A stretch of DNA of 64,000 nucleotides from Flavobacteriales bacterium. GTDB taxonomy: Bacteria > Bacteroidota > Bacteroidia > Flavobacteriales > Flavobacteriaceae. Shown one piece after another: positions 9,701-19,084 of this stretch; position 1 is the stretch's first letter; each line of letters starts with the position of its first letter. The DNA lies in the NCBI GenBank assembly GCA_018335925.1, contig JAGXRF010000132.1, positions 1 to 64,000 of the forward strand, written 5' to 3'. The notes beneath the pieces are model-generated. The model worked only from the letters and a program-made list of their open reading frames with translations. It was not told the DNA's origin and did not search any database. A program made the position numbers and the translations under genes.

Positions 9701-11931
9701 GTATTGGAGATGGGGAGTTTCAACATGGAAAATGCATCCGAATTTTTGGATCCTACCAGGATATTCACGAGAAAAAATCCTTGGAATTAAAGCTGGGAGA
9801 AATCCTTGGCAGTATCTCAGATGCCTTTTATGCCCTGGATAATAACTGGAGCTTTACCTATTTTAATCGGGAAGCCGAGCTCCTCCTGAATTCAGATAGT
9901 AAAGCAGTGTTAGGGAAAAATATTTGGGAGAAATTTCCAGCTGCAAAAGGTACTGTTTTGGAGGAGGTATACCTCCGTGTTTCCCAGAGTGGAAAACCTG
10001 AAAATCTGGAATACTTCTATCCTGGGAATAACTGCTGGTATGAAATCAATGTCTATGCCTCCCAAAATGGTATTTCAGTTTATTTTAAAAATATAGACGA
10101 AAGAAGAAAAGCTTCAGAGGATCTACAAAAGGCGTTCAAGGAAAAAAATCAAATCATCGAAAGTATTGCGGATGCGTTTTTTACCATGGATCGAAATTTT
10201 GTGGTGACTTACTGGAATAGATCTGCCGAGGAGATGATTGGGGTAGTTAGGGAACAGCTATTGGGAAAAGTTCTTTGGGATGTATTTCCGGATGCGGTTA
10301 GTCTTCCTTCTTTCAACTTCTACCATCAGGTACTGGAAACAGGTAGGCCGGTCACTTTTGAAGATAATTACGGGATTTGGTTGGAGGTCAATGCCTATCC
10401 CAGTGAGGAGGGATTGACTGTGTTTTTTAGGGATATTTCTTTAAGGAAAGAAGCCGACCAACGTCTTCAAAAAGCCTATGAGGAAAGGAATCAGATACTG
10501 GAAAGTATAGGTGATGCCTTTTTTGCAGTGGATAATGACTGGATTGTCACGTATTGGAACAGGATGGCAGAAGAGGTACTTCTGAAAGATAAAACAGAGG
10601 TAATTGGTAAAAATCTTTGGGAGCTTTATCAAGACTCAATTGATTCTGAAATTTACAGGATGTACCATTTCGCTAAATCATCCGGTGAAATGGTTTCTTT
10701 TGAAGAACATTTCAAATCTTTGGATAAATGGTTTGAAGTAACGGCTTATCCTTCACCTTCCGGTCTTTCGGTATACTTTAAGGAGATTACGTTAAGAAAA
10801 CAAACCGAATTGATTATTCGCCAAGCGAATGAACGTTTCGAAATGGTCACCCAAGCGACCACTGATGCAATCTGGGACTGGGATATTGCCAATGATGTGT
10901 TTTCCAGAAGTAAAGGGTTCAACGAGCTCTTTGGATATGAGCCAAAAAAGACCCTAAAGAAAGTCGAATTTTGGACTGACTCATTTTTTCAAGAGGACAA
11001 AGAAAAGCTTAAATCAAGTATTGATTCTGCCTTGGCTAATCCTGAGACCAAATTATGGGAACTGGAATATCGAATTGTACATGCCTCGAGCAAAATCAAA
11101 ATCGTTTTGGATAAAGGGGTTATTGTTCGAAATGAGCACGGTGAGGCCATCCGGATGGTTGGAGCAATGTCCGACATTTCCTTCCAAAAGGAATATGAGC
11201 AGGAGCTGGAGAAACTAAATGAAGAGCTCAAACGGAATATCAGAAATTTGGAGATGGCCAATGAGGATTTGGAACAATTTGCATTCATCACTTCCCATGA
11301 TCTTCAGGAACCTCTTCGGATGATTACGAGCTTTCTTGATCAATTAAGGAGAAAATATGATGATAAATTGGATTCCAATGCCAAACAGTATATCCACTTT
11401 GCTGTCGATGGGGCAAAACGGATGAAACAAATTATCCTGGATTTGCTTGAATATTCCAGGGCTGGTAGGGGAGAAGAGCTAGATGAAGAAGTTAGCCTGT
11501 CAGATGTCATTGATGAATTTAAAATCCTGAGAAAAATGTTGATTGAAGAAAAGGGGGTAGGCATTCACTATCACAGTCTTCCCCGACTGAAAGTACCTAA
11601 AGCCCCCTTGGTTCAAACCATTCATTGCTTGTTGGATAACGCCATTAAATATTCCAGGGATAACATCCCGCCGGAAATTGAAGTAAGGGCAATGGAGGAT
11701 AATGATGGATGGACTATTTCAATAAAGGATAATGGGATTGGTATAGATCCTAATTTCTATAAAAAAATCTTTGTGATCTTCCAAAGACTTCATGTAAGAG
11801 GGAAATATTCAGGCACTGGAATAGGATTGGCTTTAGTTAAAAAGCAGGTAGAGTCTTGGGGTGGAAAGGTCTGGGTTGAGTCAAAAATTGGAGTAGGTTC
11901 GACATTTTATTTTACAATCACTAAATATTAA
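6703..11931 (+). CDS. Giant multi-PAS/GAF histidine kinase (1742 aa)
   Basis: A soluble sensor kinase with no signal peptide or membrane segment. About three PAS domains cover residues 1-385, then a GAF domain (about 386-545), then about eight further PAS domains to residue 1500. HisKA follows with His1532 (SHDLQEPLRM), then HATPase_c (N-box LLDNAIKYS, DNGIGID, GTGIGLALVKK). Several PAS units are near-copies of each other: the segments ending in FGSFQDIHE and FGSYQDIHE, and those containing VTYWNR. This points to expansion by internal duplication. One PAS resembles a LOV core (GKTPRILQG) but lacks the flavin-binding Cys. The protein probably integrates several cytoplasmic signals. The receiver gene starts 2 bp after the stop and is the obvious phosphotransfer partner. 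Signals and output are unknown. Confidence 0.93.
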   Translation: MNDRDFSSLFYHNPLPNWIYDLHTFQILEVNESALTHYGYSREEFLSITIHDLLPKEEISNLLRGHEGVESKFGNIFFGFFTHKKKNETLIQVEVHGHQVHFNDHQAILVMVIDVTDKLLQFNNLKKSENWHKTAIDLAKVGQWKLDLKTKELTWSQEVYQLWDLNPNQDQIDFDLFLNSFFEEDKADFLNAQNQALAGIKPLDFIHRIKTNSGNIKWVHERGRLDSTNESSELSFSGTVQDITALKAEEQHLKLLERVIAHTSDSVVITEAEPQVFPGPRILFVNKAFTDLTGYIPEEVIGKTPRILQGPKTDKRVLEEMKLAMANWQPSEFTLLNYKKSGEEYWVNISLSPVADEKGWFTHWIAVERDVTKQILASREKDLLAKISHFFNQEKETTDALNFLCSEIAEFGNFDFTEVWLPTFDKENLRIAAFFANSNTGQNFYDQVENLSQIPLGDGLPGIIWKNQKAVIWDSVGVKSEFLRSVQARNTGIETVIGFPLLNGNEPVGVFVAGTTSSKLKVDFLKNSFQRLESFVGSEIARKKIENDFELLINSVPDLIGILDLSGKIIRINPAGCKILDYPEDEILNQNLDLFSYPIDKNNFRSKVLSLESSKQLFNFQGRFVTGSGDLVWLSWSCKIDRGNGIVLATAKDITTERKLSELLNNSSQLAKIGSWEINVSEGTVYWSDLVHQMHETDPQTYIPNLSDGINFYHPDFREMVERNVNQTLSSGAPFDFQALLVTAKENLFWVRVIGQAEMAEGKVVRVFGSFQDIHEQKEAEIRLKTITDDLPGVTFQYVIRPDGTDLLQSVSKGSKMIWDLSPEECQNDVNQVWDQVRAGGNFSKVVADLQNSITNMNHWHSRWRNILPNGKVRWHEGYGTPNQLPDGTIVFNSMVFDVTEEVVATELYNESSKLAKIGSWELNLKNVSGDSMFWSPIVREILEVDQDYNPSLSGGFEFYVGESRISITKAVDNLIAEQKPFDEELLVRTAKGNLKWIRCIGDGEFQHGKCIRIFGSYQDIHEKKSLELKLGEILGSISDAFYALDNNWSFTYFNREAELLLNSDSKAVLGKNIWEKFPAAKGTVLEEVYLRVSQSGKPENLEYFYPGNNCWYEINVYASQNGISVYFKNIDERRKASEDLQKAFKEKNQIIESIADAFFTMDRNFVVTYWNRSAEEMIGVVREQLLGKVLWDVFPDAVSLPSFNFYHQVLETGRPVTFEDNYGIWLEVNAYPSEEGLTVFFRDISLRKEADQRLQKAYEERNQILESIGDAFFAVDNDWIVTYWNRMAEEVLLKDKTEVIGKNLWELYQDSIDSEIYRMYHFAKSSGEMVSFEEHFKSLDKWFEVTAYPSPSGLSVYFKEITLRKQTELIIRQANERFEMVTQATTDAIWDWDIANDVFSRSKGFNELFGYEPKKTLKKVEFWTDSFFQEDKEKLKSSIDSALANPETKLWELEYRIVHASSKIKIVLDKGVIVRNEHGEAIRMVGAMSDISFQKEYEQELEKLNEELKRNIRNLEMANEDLEQFAFITSHDLQEPLRMITSFLDQLRRKYDDKLDSNAKQYIHFAVDGAKRMKQIILDLLEYSRAGRGEELDEEVSLSDVIDEFKILRKMLIEEKGVGIHYHSLPRLKVPKAPLVQTIHCLLDNAIKYSRDNIPPEIEVRAMEDNDGWTISIKDNGIGIDPNFYKKIFVIFQRLHVRGKYSGTGIGLALVKKQVESWGGKVWVESKIGVGSTFYFTITKY

Positions 11932-11933
11932 GC

Positions 11934-12362
11934 ATGATGAAAGAAGTACATATTTTATTAGTTGAAGATAATCCTGGGGATGTTTTGTTAACCTTGGAGG
12001 GTTTTGAAGAAAGTAAAATCAAAACCAAAATCAGTGTGGTTGGCAATGGCCAGGAAGCTCTTGATTTTTTGTATAAACAGGGAGCTTATGGTGATGTTGA
12101 AAAGCCTGATCTGATTTTATTGGATATCAATATTCCGATTTTTAATGGTCACGAAGTTCTGGCCCAAATCAAAATGCATCAGGAATTGAAGAAAATTCCG
12201 GTTATTATGCTGACCACCTCTTCCAGCCAAAAAGATATAAATCAAGCTTATGATAATTATGCAAACAGTTATGTGATCAAACCTTTGGATATGGAGGAAT
12301 TTTTAACCGCTATTTTGAAAATTGAAGAATTTTGGCTTCAACTTTCAAAATTGGCGGGTTAA
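11934..12362 (+). CDS. Single-domain response regulator (Rcp1-like)
   Basis: A 142-aa receiver domain with no output domain. It has the acidic pair Glu11-Asp12 (LVEDNPGD), the phospho-acceptor Asp64 (LLLDINIP), the switch Thr (MLTTSS) and the conserved Lys (VIKPLD). The VEDNPGD start and length match the Rcp1 class that pairs with phytochrome-like PAS/GAF kinases. It lies 2 bp behind the 1742-aa kinase and is followed at 12405 by a clean terminator, so the two form a closed operon. Without an output domain it presumably acts by protein-protein contact or as a relay. ATG 11934 is followed directly by a second ATG at 11937, so the start is uncertain by one codon. Confidence 0.92.
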   Translation: MMKEVHILLVEDNPGDVLLTLEGFEESKIKTKISVVGNGQEALDFLYKQGAYGDVEKPDLILLDINIPIFNGHEVLAQIKMHQELKKIPVIMLTTSSSQKDINQAYDNYANSYVIKPLDMEEFLTAILKIEEFWLQLSKLAG

Positions 12363-12404
12363 TTCCCTCCTGTAAAGTTAAGATTTTACCAATCAGATTG
12401 ATGG

Positions 12405-12434
12405 AAGGAGATTCTAGGTTGAATCTCCTTTTTT
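12405..12434 (+). terminator. Rho-independent terminator after the kinase-receiver pair
   Basis: The stem AAGGAGATTC pairs exactly with GAATCTCCTT across a six-base loop and runs into a T-tract. It closes the 6703-12362 operon and separates it from the next kinase. Confidence 0.88.
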
Positions 12435-12584
12435 GATTTACACAGATCAGAAATCCCATTTTACTTCATTGAATTAATTTACTTTAAAATATAGGCAGCT
12501 TATGTTATGAAAGGTTTTTTTAGGTAAATGAAATGTTCAGAAAAGATCAAATTAATAACCAGGTATAAGCTAATTTAATCTTTT

Positions 12585-12612
12585 CAAAAACATGATTTTT
12601 ATCATGTTTTTG
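12585..12612. promoter_or_regulatory. Perfect inverted repeat upstream of the 2141-aa kinase
   Basis: CAAAAACATGAT and ATCATGTTTTTG are exact complements with a TTTT spacer, centred 60 bp before the kinase start. It may be a repressor-type operator. It could also be a second terminator hairpin, since its right arm has five Ts, but the stem is AT-rich and weak for that role. Confidence 0.45.
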
Positions 12613-12658
12613 ATCGATCAGGTTCAAAGCTGTATAAACATTTCTCCATGCACTACCA

Positions 12659-15600
12659 ATGAGTTCTCTTAACCATGGCTCCTCCAGAATTAAAATTCTT
12701 AATGATTTAGGATTACTCTGGTCTCAGGAAGAAAATTCATTTGATGAACTGACAGGTCTTGCTGCCTTAATCTGCCAAACTCCTGTTTCTCTAATCTCCT
12801 TTTTTGATCAGAATAAACAGTTTTTTAAATCACATCATGGATTGGATATTTGCGAAACCCCTCTTGAGCAGGCTTTTTGCACACATGCCGCTGAAAATGG
12901 TAGAGAAATATTTATAGTTGAAGATGCCAGAATTGACCCTAGGTTTGCAAATAATCCCTTGGTAACAGGCTATCCCGGGATAGTTTTTTATGTAGGTTTT
13001 CCTCTTTTTTACCAGGACACCATTGCTTTAGGAGGGTTATGTGTCATTGACTTTCAACCTAGGAAGTTGAATGAACAGCAAATCCATGCATTAAAAGTTT
13101 TGGGCAATCAAGTGCTTCATCTTATCTCACTTCGGAAGGTGATGAATCAAAATGATCAGTCCCTGAAACTCCTTGAAACGGAACAAAAGTTTTCCAATGA
13201 AATGCTCTCAACCATTGAGGGGGTCTTCTGGATTGCTGATCCACATACTTTTCAATTTAAATTTATCAGCCCCCAAGTTGAAAGGATTTTTGGTTACTCT
13301 GCCTCTGAATGGTTGAGTTCCCCCACTTTTTGGCAAGATCTTATTCATCCAGAAGATCGGGAGCATGCAATTAAATTATGTATTCAGGAAACTTTTCTAC
13401 TTCGGGATCATCAGTTTCAATACCGTCTCAAAAAAAAGAATGGGGAATATATTTGGGTTCAGGACCGAGTAGTCGTGAAAAGTAACCAAGGAATTCCCTT
13501 TCAAATTCAGGGGTTTATTTGGGATATCAACACGGAAAAGTTGTTGGAGAAAGGACTCAAACAGGAATCCAATCTTAACAAAGCAATAATTAATGACTTG
13601 CCTGGACTTTTTTTTCTTTTTGACAAGAAAGGGAGAGTAAGACTTTGTAACCGGTTGTTTTTACAATTAACAGGATTTACTAAAGCGGAATTGAAGGGGA
13701 AATACTTGGAGAACTTTTTAACATGTAATGAAGGGAAACCTGTACTACTAAGCCATTTGAAATATTGCGCAAATCAAAATAAGGAAATTGAGTTACAGTT
13801 TTTAACCAAAGAAAATGAACCCTTTCCTGTTTTACTTCGAGTTTCCAAAATCAAATATAAAGGTAAAACCTTCATGATGGCCTTAGGGCTAGATCTTGCC
13901 AACATCAAAAAAATTGAAAGGGACCTTGCTTTGAGTCACGAAAAATTCAAAGCACTAGTTCAGGATGGAGGAGATATGATCGCGATTTTGAACTTTGAGG
14001 GAGTTTATCAATATGTAAGTCCTACCTCTTCTCATATTCTGGGTATTGATCCTGAGGAGTTTCTGGGTAAAGTGGCTTTTGACCATATCAATCCTGAAGA
14101 CTTGGATCATGTGATGACTCAATTCCAGGCCTTGAAGATTCAGAAACGTATAGCGATCGCCCCTTTTCGTTTTAAAAATAAAGAAGGGAATTGGAGATGG
14201 ATCGAGTCCATGGCCACTAACCTCATGGAGGACCCTGCGATTGGTGGAATTGTAATCAATTCCAGAGACGTGACCGATCAAATAATTGCCAAACAGCTCC
14301 TTGAGGCAAGTGAGTCCAGATACAGATTATTTTTCGATTCTCAGACCAATTACCTTATTCGTACGGATATGCAAGGGTGCTACACCTTTGTAAATAAAAA
14401 ATTTCAGGAGGAGTTTGGCTGGATTCACGATGGAAGCGTAATCGGTAAAAACTGCTTGGAATCAATTTGCCATTACCATCATACTCGAGTTAAAGAAGTG
14501 GTTGAACTTTGTGCAGCAGACCCTGGCAAAGTGATAAAGGTGGAATTGGACAAGCCAGGGAAAATACCTGACAAAGTGATGACTACTCTTTGGGATTTTG
14601 TTTGTTTGGTAGACACAAATGGAGCTCCTTATGAAATCCAATGTTCTGGAATTGATATTACAGACAGCATTTATTTTGAACGCGAACTCCGTCGAAGTAA
14701 TGAACGCTTTGAATTGGTAAATCAGGCTAATTCCGAATATATCTATGAGTTTAATCCCCAGACCAAAGACCTTTATTTGGGCGAGAAATTTGAGGATTTA
14801 TTAGGGGTAAAAAGGTTGAAAGAATCTGAAAATTATGATTTTATAGAATCTTTGAGAGATCAGGCTCATAAAATTAGAATTCGGGAAAGTTTTGAAGAAT
14901 TTGTATTTCATTCAAAAGAGTCATATTGGACCCAGGTTTATAAAATTCAAAAGAAAAATGGGGAATACTTGTGGATTAGGGATAATGCAGTTGTATTAAG
15001 ATCTAACTATGGCCCCCCCCTACGTGTAATAGGCTCGGTTCGGGATATTACAGAATCCCATTATTTTCAAAAAATTGATGCTATTGAAAGAGATCTCGCT
15101 TCCTACATTATAGGTGGGAAATCAACCTTTGAAGAGGTCCTTATTGAATACCTGAAAAATCTAGAAGAACTGTTTCCTGAGATGCAGGCTTCCATAATGA
15201 TCAGGAAAGGAGAAATTCTTCTTCCTGTTGCAGCTCCTTCCCTGCATCCTGATTATGTGCAGACACTCTATAACGGAGTTCCTATAGGGCCCTATCAAGG
15301 TTCTTGTGGGGCCGCAGCATACTTTGGTGAACAAGTGATTGTCACAAATGTAAAGGAGGATGAGCGCTGGAAATATTTTAAGGAACTTGGTGAAAAATTT
15401 GGATTTTCCGCCTGCTGGTCTTTTCCGATTTTTAACAGCCAAGGTTTGGTTGTTGGGACGTTCGCTTGTTATTATAAAACAAATCGACCTCCATTTAAAT
15501 ACGAGCAATACGCCATTGAACGCGCTCAACGATTGCTCAATCTACACTTTACTCAAAATAATTATTTGGAATCCCTGAAGAGAAATTTGGAACTTTTTGA

Positions 15601-18600
15601 ACTTATAAATCATGCAACTAAAGATGCCATATATGACTGGGATATTATAACGGATGAGTTGATTTTTGGGGAAAGTTTTACCTTGAATTTTGGTTATCCC
15701 TTAGATTTACTCAAACCAATTTCAATCGCTGAGTGGGAAGATCTTCTGCATCCCGAGGATAAACAAAGAACAGTAAATGATTTAAAAATTTTTTTAGGAG
15801 ACCCTAAGAAAGAACGCTGGGAAAATGAATATCGCCTGATGAAATATAACGGGGCGTTTGCAATCGTGGAAGAGATTGGATTGGTTATTCGTGATAAAGT
15901 TGGAAGAGCCATACGAATGGTTGGCGTCTTAAGGAACGTTACGGAATATAAAACCATTCAGCAGTTGGTAGATGATTCGAATCGAATTGCCAAACTGGGA
16001 GGCTGGGAATTAGATCTCGCTACTAGGTCTTTGACCTGGACTAAGACCGTATATGATATTCATGAAATTCCTTATTCATATTCTCCTGAAATCGAAAATG
16101 CTGTTCTTTTTTACCGGGCAGATTTCAGAAAATATATTAGGGATGCATTTGCGAATTTAATTTCAACTCATCAAGAAATCGATCAGGAAGCGATCTTAAT
16201 GACTCAAAGTGGAAAAGAAAAGTGGGTGAGAGTTAAGGGAAAGGGAGAGTTTTTGAATGGGAAATGTATAAAGATCTCCGGAAGTATTCAGGATATCCAC
16301 AATTACAAAACGATTCAACTTCAACTGGAAGGGGTTTCAAATAACATTCCCGGAGTTGTTTTTCAATACATCCGCAGACCTGATGGCACCGATGGGCTTC
16401 TGTACATTAGCCAAGGAAGTAAAGAAATTTGGGGACTTACTCCCGAAGAATGCATGGCTGACATCGGTAAAGTTTGGGAGATTGTTCGATCGGGAGGAGA
16501 GGAAGAGCAAGTAAGAAAAGATATAGAGGCTTCTGCCAAAAATCTTACCCGCTGGAATAGCAAATGGAAGGTAATAAGAAAATCTGGTACAATTTCGGTC
16601 TTTGAAGGTTTTGGGAACCCGGTCAAGCATGCTGATGGAAGCATAGTATGGGATTCCTTGATCATTGATATTACAGAGCAAGAAAAGCTTTCCAACTTGC
16701 TTCAAAGAACCAAGCGACTAGCAAAAATTGGAAGTTGGGAGTTTTATGATTTGGGTGAAAATAACTATCATTTGATTTGGTCTGATGCATTAAAGCAGGT
16801 TTTGGATTATCCCCTGGATGCCCCTGTTACTCCAGAAATTGCATTGAACATGATCGATAAGGCACATCAATCCCAAATGATGGAGATTTTTCGGATGTTG
16901 TTGGTTTCGGAATCAGCAGACCCAATTGAAGTTGAAATATTGGTTCACCATCATTTAAAAGCAGAGAACTTCTGGCTGAAGCTGGTGATTGAAGCCGAAT
17001 ACATTAACAGAAAATGTGTTAAAATCTATGGCAGTGCCCAGGATATCGATTCCAGAAAGCTTAACGAGCTGGAAATTCAATATCAAAATAATTTGCTAAA
17101 AAGTATTACGGAGGTCATTGGCTATTTATTTAAGGAAGAAAATTGGGTAGATGTTTGTCACAAAGCATTCAAAATGATCGGTGAAGCTGTTCAAGTGGAT
17201 AGAATCTATCTTTTTGAGAACTTTCAGCATGGTCTAAACGGTGAAAAATATACCAGCCAAAAATTTGAATGGGTTAATCATGGAATTAAAACCGAAATCG
17301 AAAATCCTGAACTTCAAAACGTTCCTCTTGAAGTATTTACTCATTTGTTCACAAGTCTAGAATCCAATCAATCGTTCATGGGAATAGTTTCCCAATTGGA
17401 AGATGAAAATCTTAAGGGGATTTTAGAAGTTCAAGGGATTAAATCCATTCTGATTTTCCCTCTTTTTGTTGAAAATTCCTTTTGGGGATTTATGGGATTT
17501 GAGGATTGTACTAAAGAACGGAATTGGAAACAATCGGAGCTTAACTTTTTGAAAACTTTTTCTTCAAACCTGGAATCTGCGATTAAAAGAAGAAAGGATA
17601 AAAATACATTGGAAGTTCTTCTGAATGAAAAGATTGCCATTCTGGAAAGTATTGGAGATGGATTTTTTGTCCTGGATTCAAACGGAGTAGTTAATTATTG
17701 GAATAAGGCTGCCGAATCTTTAATTGGAATAGGTAGGGAGGCGTTGGTGGGAAAGGTTTTATGGGATGTGGTACCCGGGGCGGCCCAACTGGATATTTTT
17801 AAAGGTTATCTTGATTTAATCGAGCAAAATCAAGTATATCAAGTAGAAGAGTTTTATCCCGAATTGAATAATTGGTTTGAATTAATCGCATATCCAACCG
17901 GGGATGCAATAAGTGTCTTTTTTAAGAATATTACCGATAGAAAAACTTTTGAGGAGACGATACTTCAATCTAATGAACGATTTGAAATTATCGCCAAAGC
18001 CACCCAAGATGTGATTTGGGACTTCGATATCGAGAGCAGTCAGCTTTATGTCAGTGATGGATTCTCAGAGAGATTTGGATATACAATTTCGGACGAAATT
18101 GATTCATTTGAACAGTTTCTTGAAATTGTTCACCAACCGGACAGAGAAGCAGTCCAAAAAGAGTTTTTTGATTATGTAGGGGGAATCAAAAAGGATTCAA
18201 ATTGGGAGATCGATTACAAATTGATCAAGAAAGACAAATCCCTGGCGTTTATTCAGCAAAAGACTTTTTTTATCAGGGATAAACAGGGAAAGGCTATCCG
18301 CGCATTGGGGGCAATGGTCGATATCACTGCCCGAAAATCCTATGAAGAATCGCTGAAATCACTCAATTATGAACTGGAAAAGAGAGTAAAGGAACTTGCC
18401 AGCTCAAACCACGAATTGGAGCAGTTTGCCTACGTTGCTTCCCATGATTTGCAAGAACCGTTGCGGATGATCTCAAGTTTTTTAACGCTTCTACAGAAAA
18501 AGTATGGAATAGCCCTTGACCAGAAAGCTAATCAATACATTGATTTTTCAATTGATGGTGCCAGGAGGATGAAGCAAATTATTCTTGATCTTCTTGATTA

Positions 18601-19084
18601 TTCCCGAGCCGGAAAATTGTTGGAGAAAAGCGAATCTATGGATGTAAATCAACTGGTTAAAGATTATTTAAAACTCCGTAAAAAAATAATTGAAGAAAAA
18701 GGGGTAATACTTACCGTAGATAATCTCCCCTTGGTAAATTGTTACAGGGCCCCTCTAACCCAAATAATCCACTGTTTACTGGACAATGCCATCAAATATT
18801 CCAAACGGGGAATTCCTCCTGAGATTCTGTTCTCATCCTGGGAAAAAGAAGAGGAATGGGTATTTCAAATCAAAGACAATGGAATTGGTATAAATGAGCA
18901 GTACCATGAAAAAATATTCATAATATTTCAAAGATTACATAATCGAGATGAATATGAAGGTACAGGTATAGGTTTGTCCATAGCAAAAAAACATATTGAA
19001 TCCTTGGGTGGAACAATATGGGTTGAATCACAACCCAATATTGGAAGCTCGTTTTATTTCACAATTAAAAAACACGTTGTATGA
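12659..19084 (+). CDS. Giant GAF/multi-PAS histidine kinase (2141 aa)
   Basis: A soluble kinase of exceptional length. It opens with a GAF domain (residues about 15-160, with FCTHAAENG and VGFPL), then about five PAS domains to residue 800 and a second GAF (about 805-965). Further PAS units follow, then a third GAF (about 1475-1640) and two more PAS domains. HisKA carries His1929 (SHDLQEPLRM) and HATPase_c carries LLDNAIKYS, DNGIGIN and GTGIGLSIAKKH. Its kinase core and several PAS units are close to those of the 1742-aa kinase, including the PAS type NNIPGVVFQYIRRPDGTD, so the two are paralogues. The stop overlaps the start of the next receiver (ATGA), which implies translational coupling. 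No membrane segment is seen. Ligands are unknown. Confidence 0.93.
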   Translation: MSSLNHGSSRIKILNDLGLLWSQEENSFDELTGLAALICQTPVSLISFFDQNKQFFKSHHGLDICETPLEQAFCTHAAENGREIFIVEDARIDPRFANNPLVTGYPGIVFYVGFPLFYQDTIALGGLCVIDFQPRKLNEQQIHALKVLGNQVLHLISLRKVMNQNDQSLKLLETEQKFSNEMLSTIEGVFWIADPHTFQFKFISPQVERIFGYSASEWLSSPTFWQDLIHPEDREHAIKLCIQETFLLRDHQFQYRLKKKNGEYIWVQDRVVVKSNQGIPFQIQGFIWDINTEKLLEKGLKQESNLNKAIINDLPGLFFLFDKKGRVRLCNRLFLQLTGFTKAELKGKYLENFLTCNEGKPVLLSHLKYCANQNKEIELQFLTKENEPFPVLLRVSKIKYKGKTFMMALGLDLANIKKIERDLALSHEKFKALVQDGGDMIAILNFEGVYQYVSPTSSHILGIDPEEFLGKVAFDHINPEDLDHVMTQFQALKIQKRIAIAPFRFKNKEGNWRWIESMATNLMEDPAIGGIVINSRDVTDQIIAKQLLEASESRYRLFFDSQTNYLIRTDMQGCYTFVNKKFQEEFGWIHDGSVIGKNCLESICHYHHTRVKEVVELCAADPGKVIKVELDKPGKIPDKVMTTLWDFVCLVDTNGAPYEIQCSGIDITDSIYFERELRRSNERFELVNQANSEYIYEFNPQTKDLYLGEKFEDLLGVKRLKESENYDFIESLRDQAHKIRIRESFEEFVFHSKESYWTQVYKIQKKNGEYLWIRDNAVVLRSNYGPPLRVIGSVRDITESHYFQKIDAIERDLASYIIGGKSTFEEVLIEYLKNLEELFPEMQASIMIRKGEILLPVAAPSLHPDYVQTLYNGVPIGPYQGSCGAAAYFGEQVIVTNVKEDERWKYFKELGEKFGFSACWSFPIFNSQGLVVGTFACYYKTNRPPFKYEQYAIERAQRLLNLHFTQNNYLESLKRNLELFELINHATKDAIYDWDIITDELIFGESFTLNFGYPLDLLKPISIAEWEDLLHPEDKQRTVNDLKIFLGDPKKERWENEYRLMKYNGAFAIVEEIGLVIRDKVGRAIRMVGVLRNVTEYKTIQQLVDDSNRIAKLGGWELDLATRSLTWTKTVYDIHEIPYSYSPEIENAVLFYRADFRKYIRDAFANLISTHQEIDQEAILMTQSGKEKWVRVKGKGEFLNGKCIKISGSIQDIHNYKTIQLQLEGVSNNIPGVVFQYIRRPDGTDGLLYISQGSKEIWGLTPEECMADIGKVWEIVRSGGEEEQVRKDIEASAKNLTRWNSKWKVIRKSGTISVFEGFGNPVKHADGSIVWDSLIIDITEQEKLSNLLQRTKRLAKIGSWEFYDLGENNYHLIWSDALKQVLDYPLDAPVTPEIALNMIDKAHQSQMMEIFRMLLVSESADPIEVEILVHHHLKAENFWLKLVIEAEYINRKCVKIYGSAQDIDSRKLNELEIQYQNNLLKSITEVIGYLFKEENWVDVCHKAFKMIGEAVQVDRIYLFENFQHGLNGEKYTSQKFEWVNHGIKTEIENPELQNVPLEVFTHLFTSLESNQSFMGIVSQLEDENLKGILEVQGIKSILIFPLFVENSFWGFMGFEDCTKERNWKQSELNFLKTFSSNLESAIKRRKDKNTLEVLLNEKIAILESIGDGFFVLDSNGVVNYWNKAAESLIGIGREALVGKVLWDVVPGAAQLDIFKGYLDLIEQNQVYQVEEFYPELNNWFELIAYPTGDAISVFFKNITDRKTFEETILQSNERFEIIAKATQDVIWDFDIESSQLYVSDGFSERFGYTISDEIDSFEQFLEIVHQPDREAVQKEFFDYVGGIKKDSNWEIDYKLIKKDKSLAFIQQKTFFIRDKQGKAIRALGAMVDITARKSYEESLKSLNYELEKRVKELASSNHELEQFAYVASHDLQEPLRMISSFLTLLQKKYGIALDQKANQYIDFSIDGARRMKQIILDLLDYSRAGKLLEKSESMDVNQLVKDYLKLRKKIIEEKGVILTVDNLPLVNCYRAPLTQIIHCLLDNAIKYSKRGIPPEILFSSWEKEEEWVFQIKDNGIGINEQYHEKIFIIFQRLHNRDEYEGTGIGLSIAKKHIESLGGTIWVESQPNIGSSFYFTIKKHVV

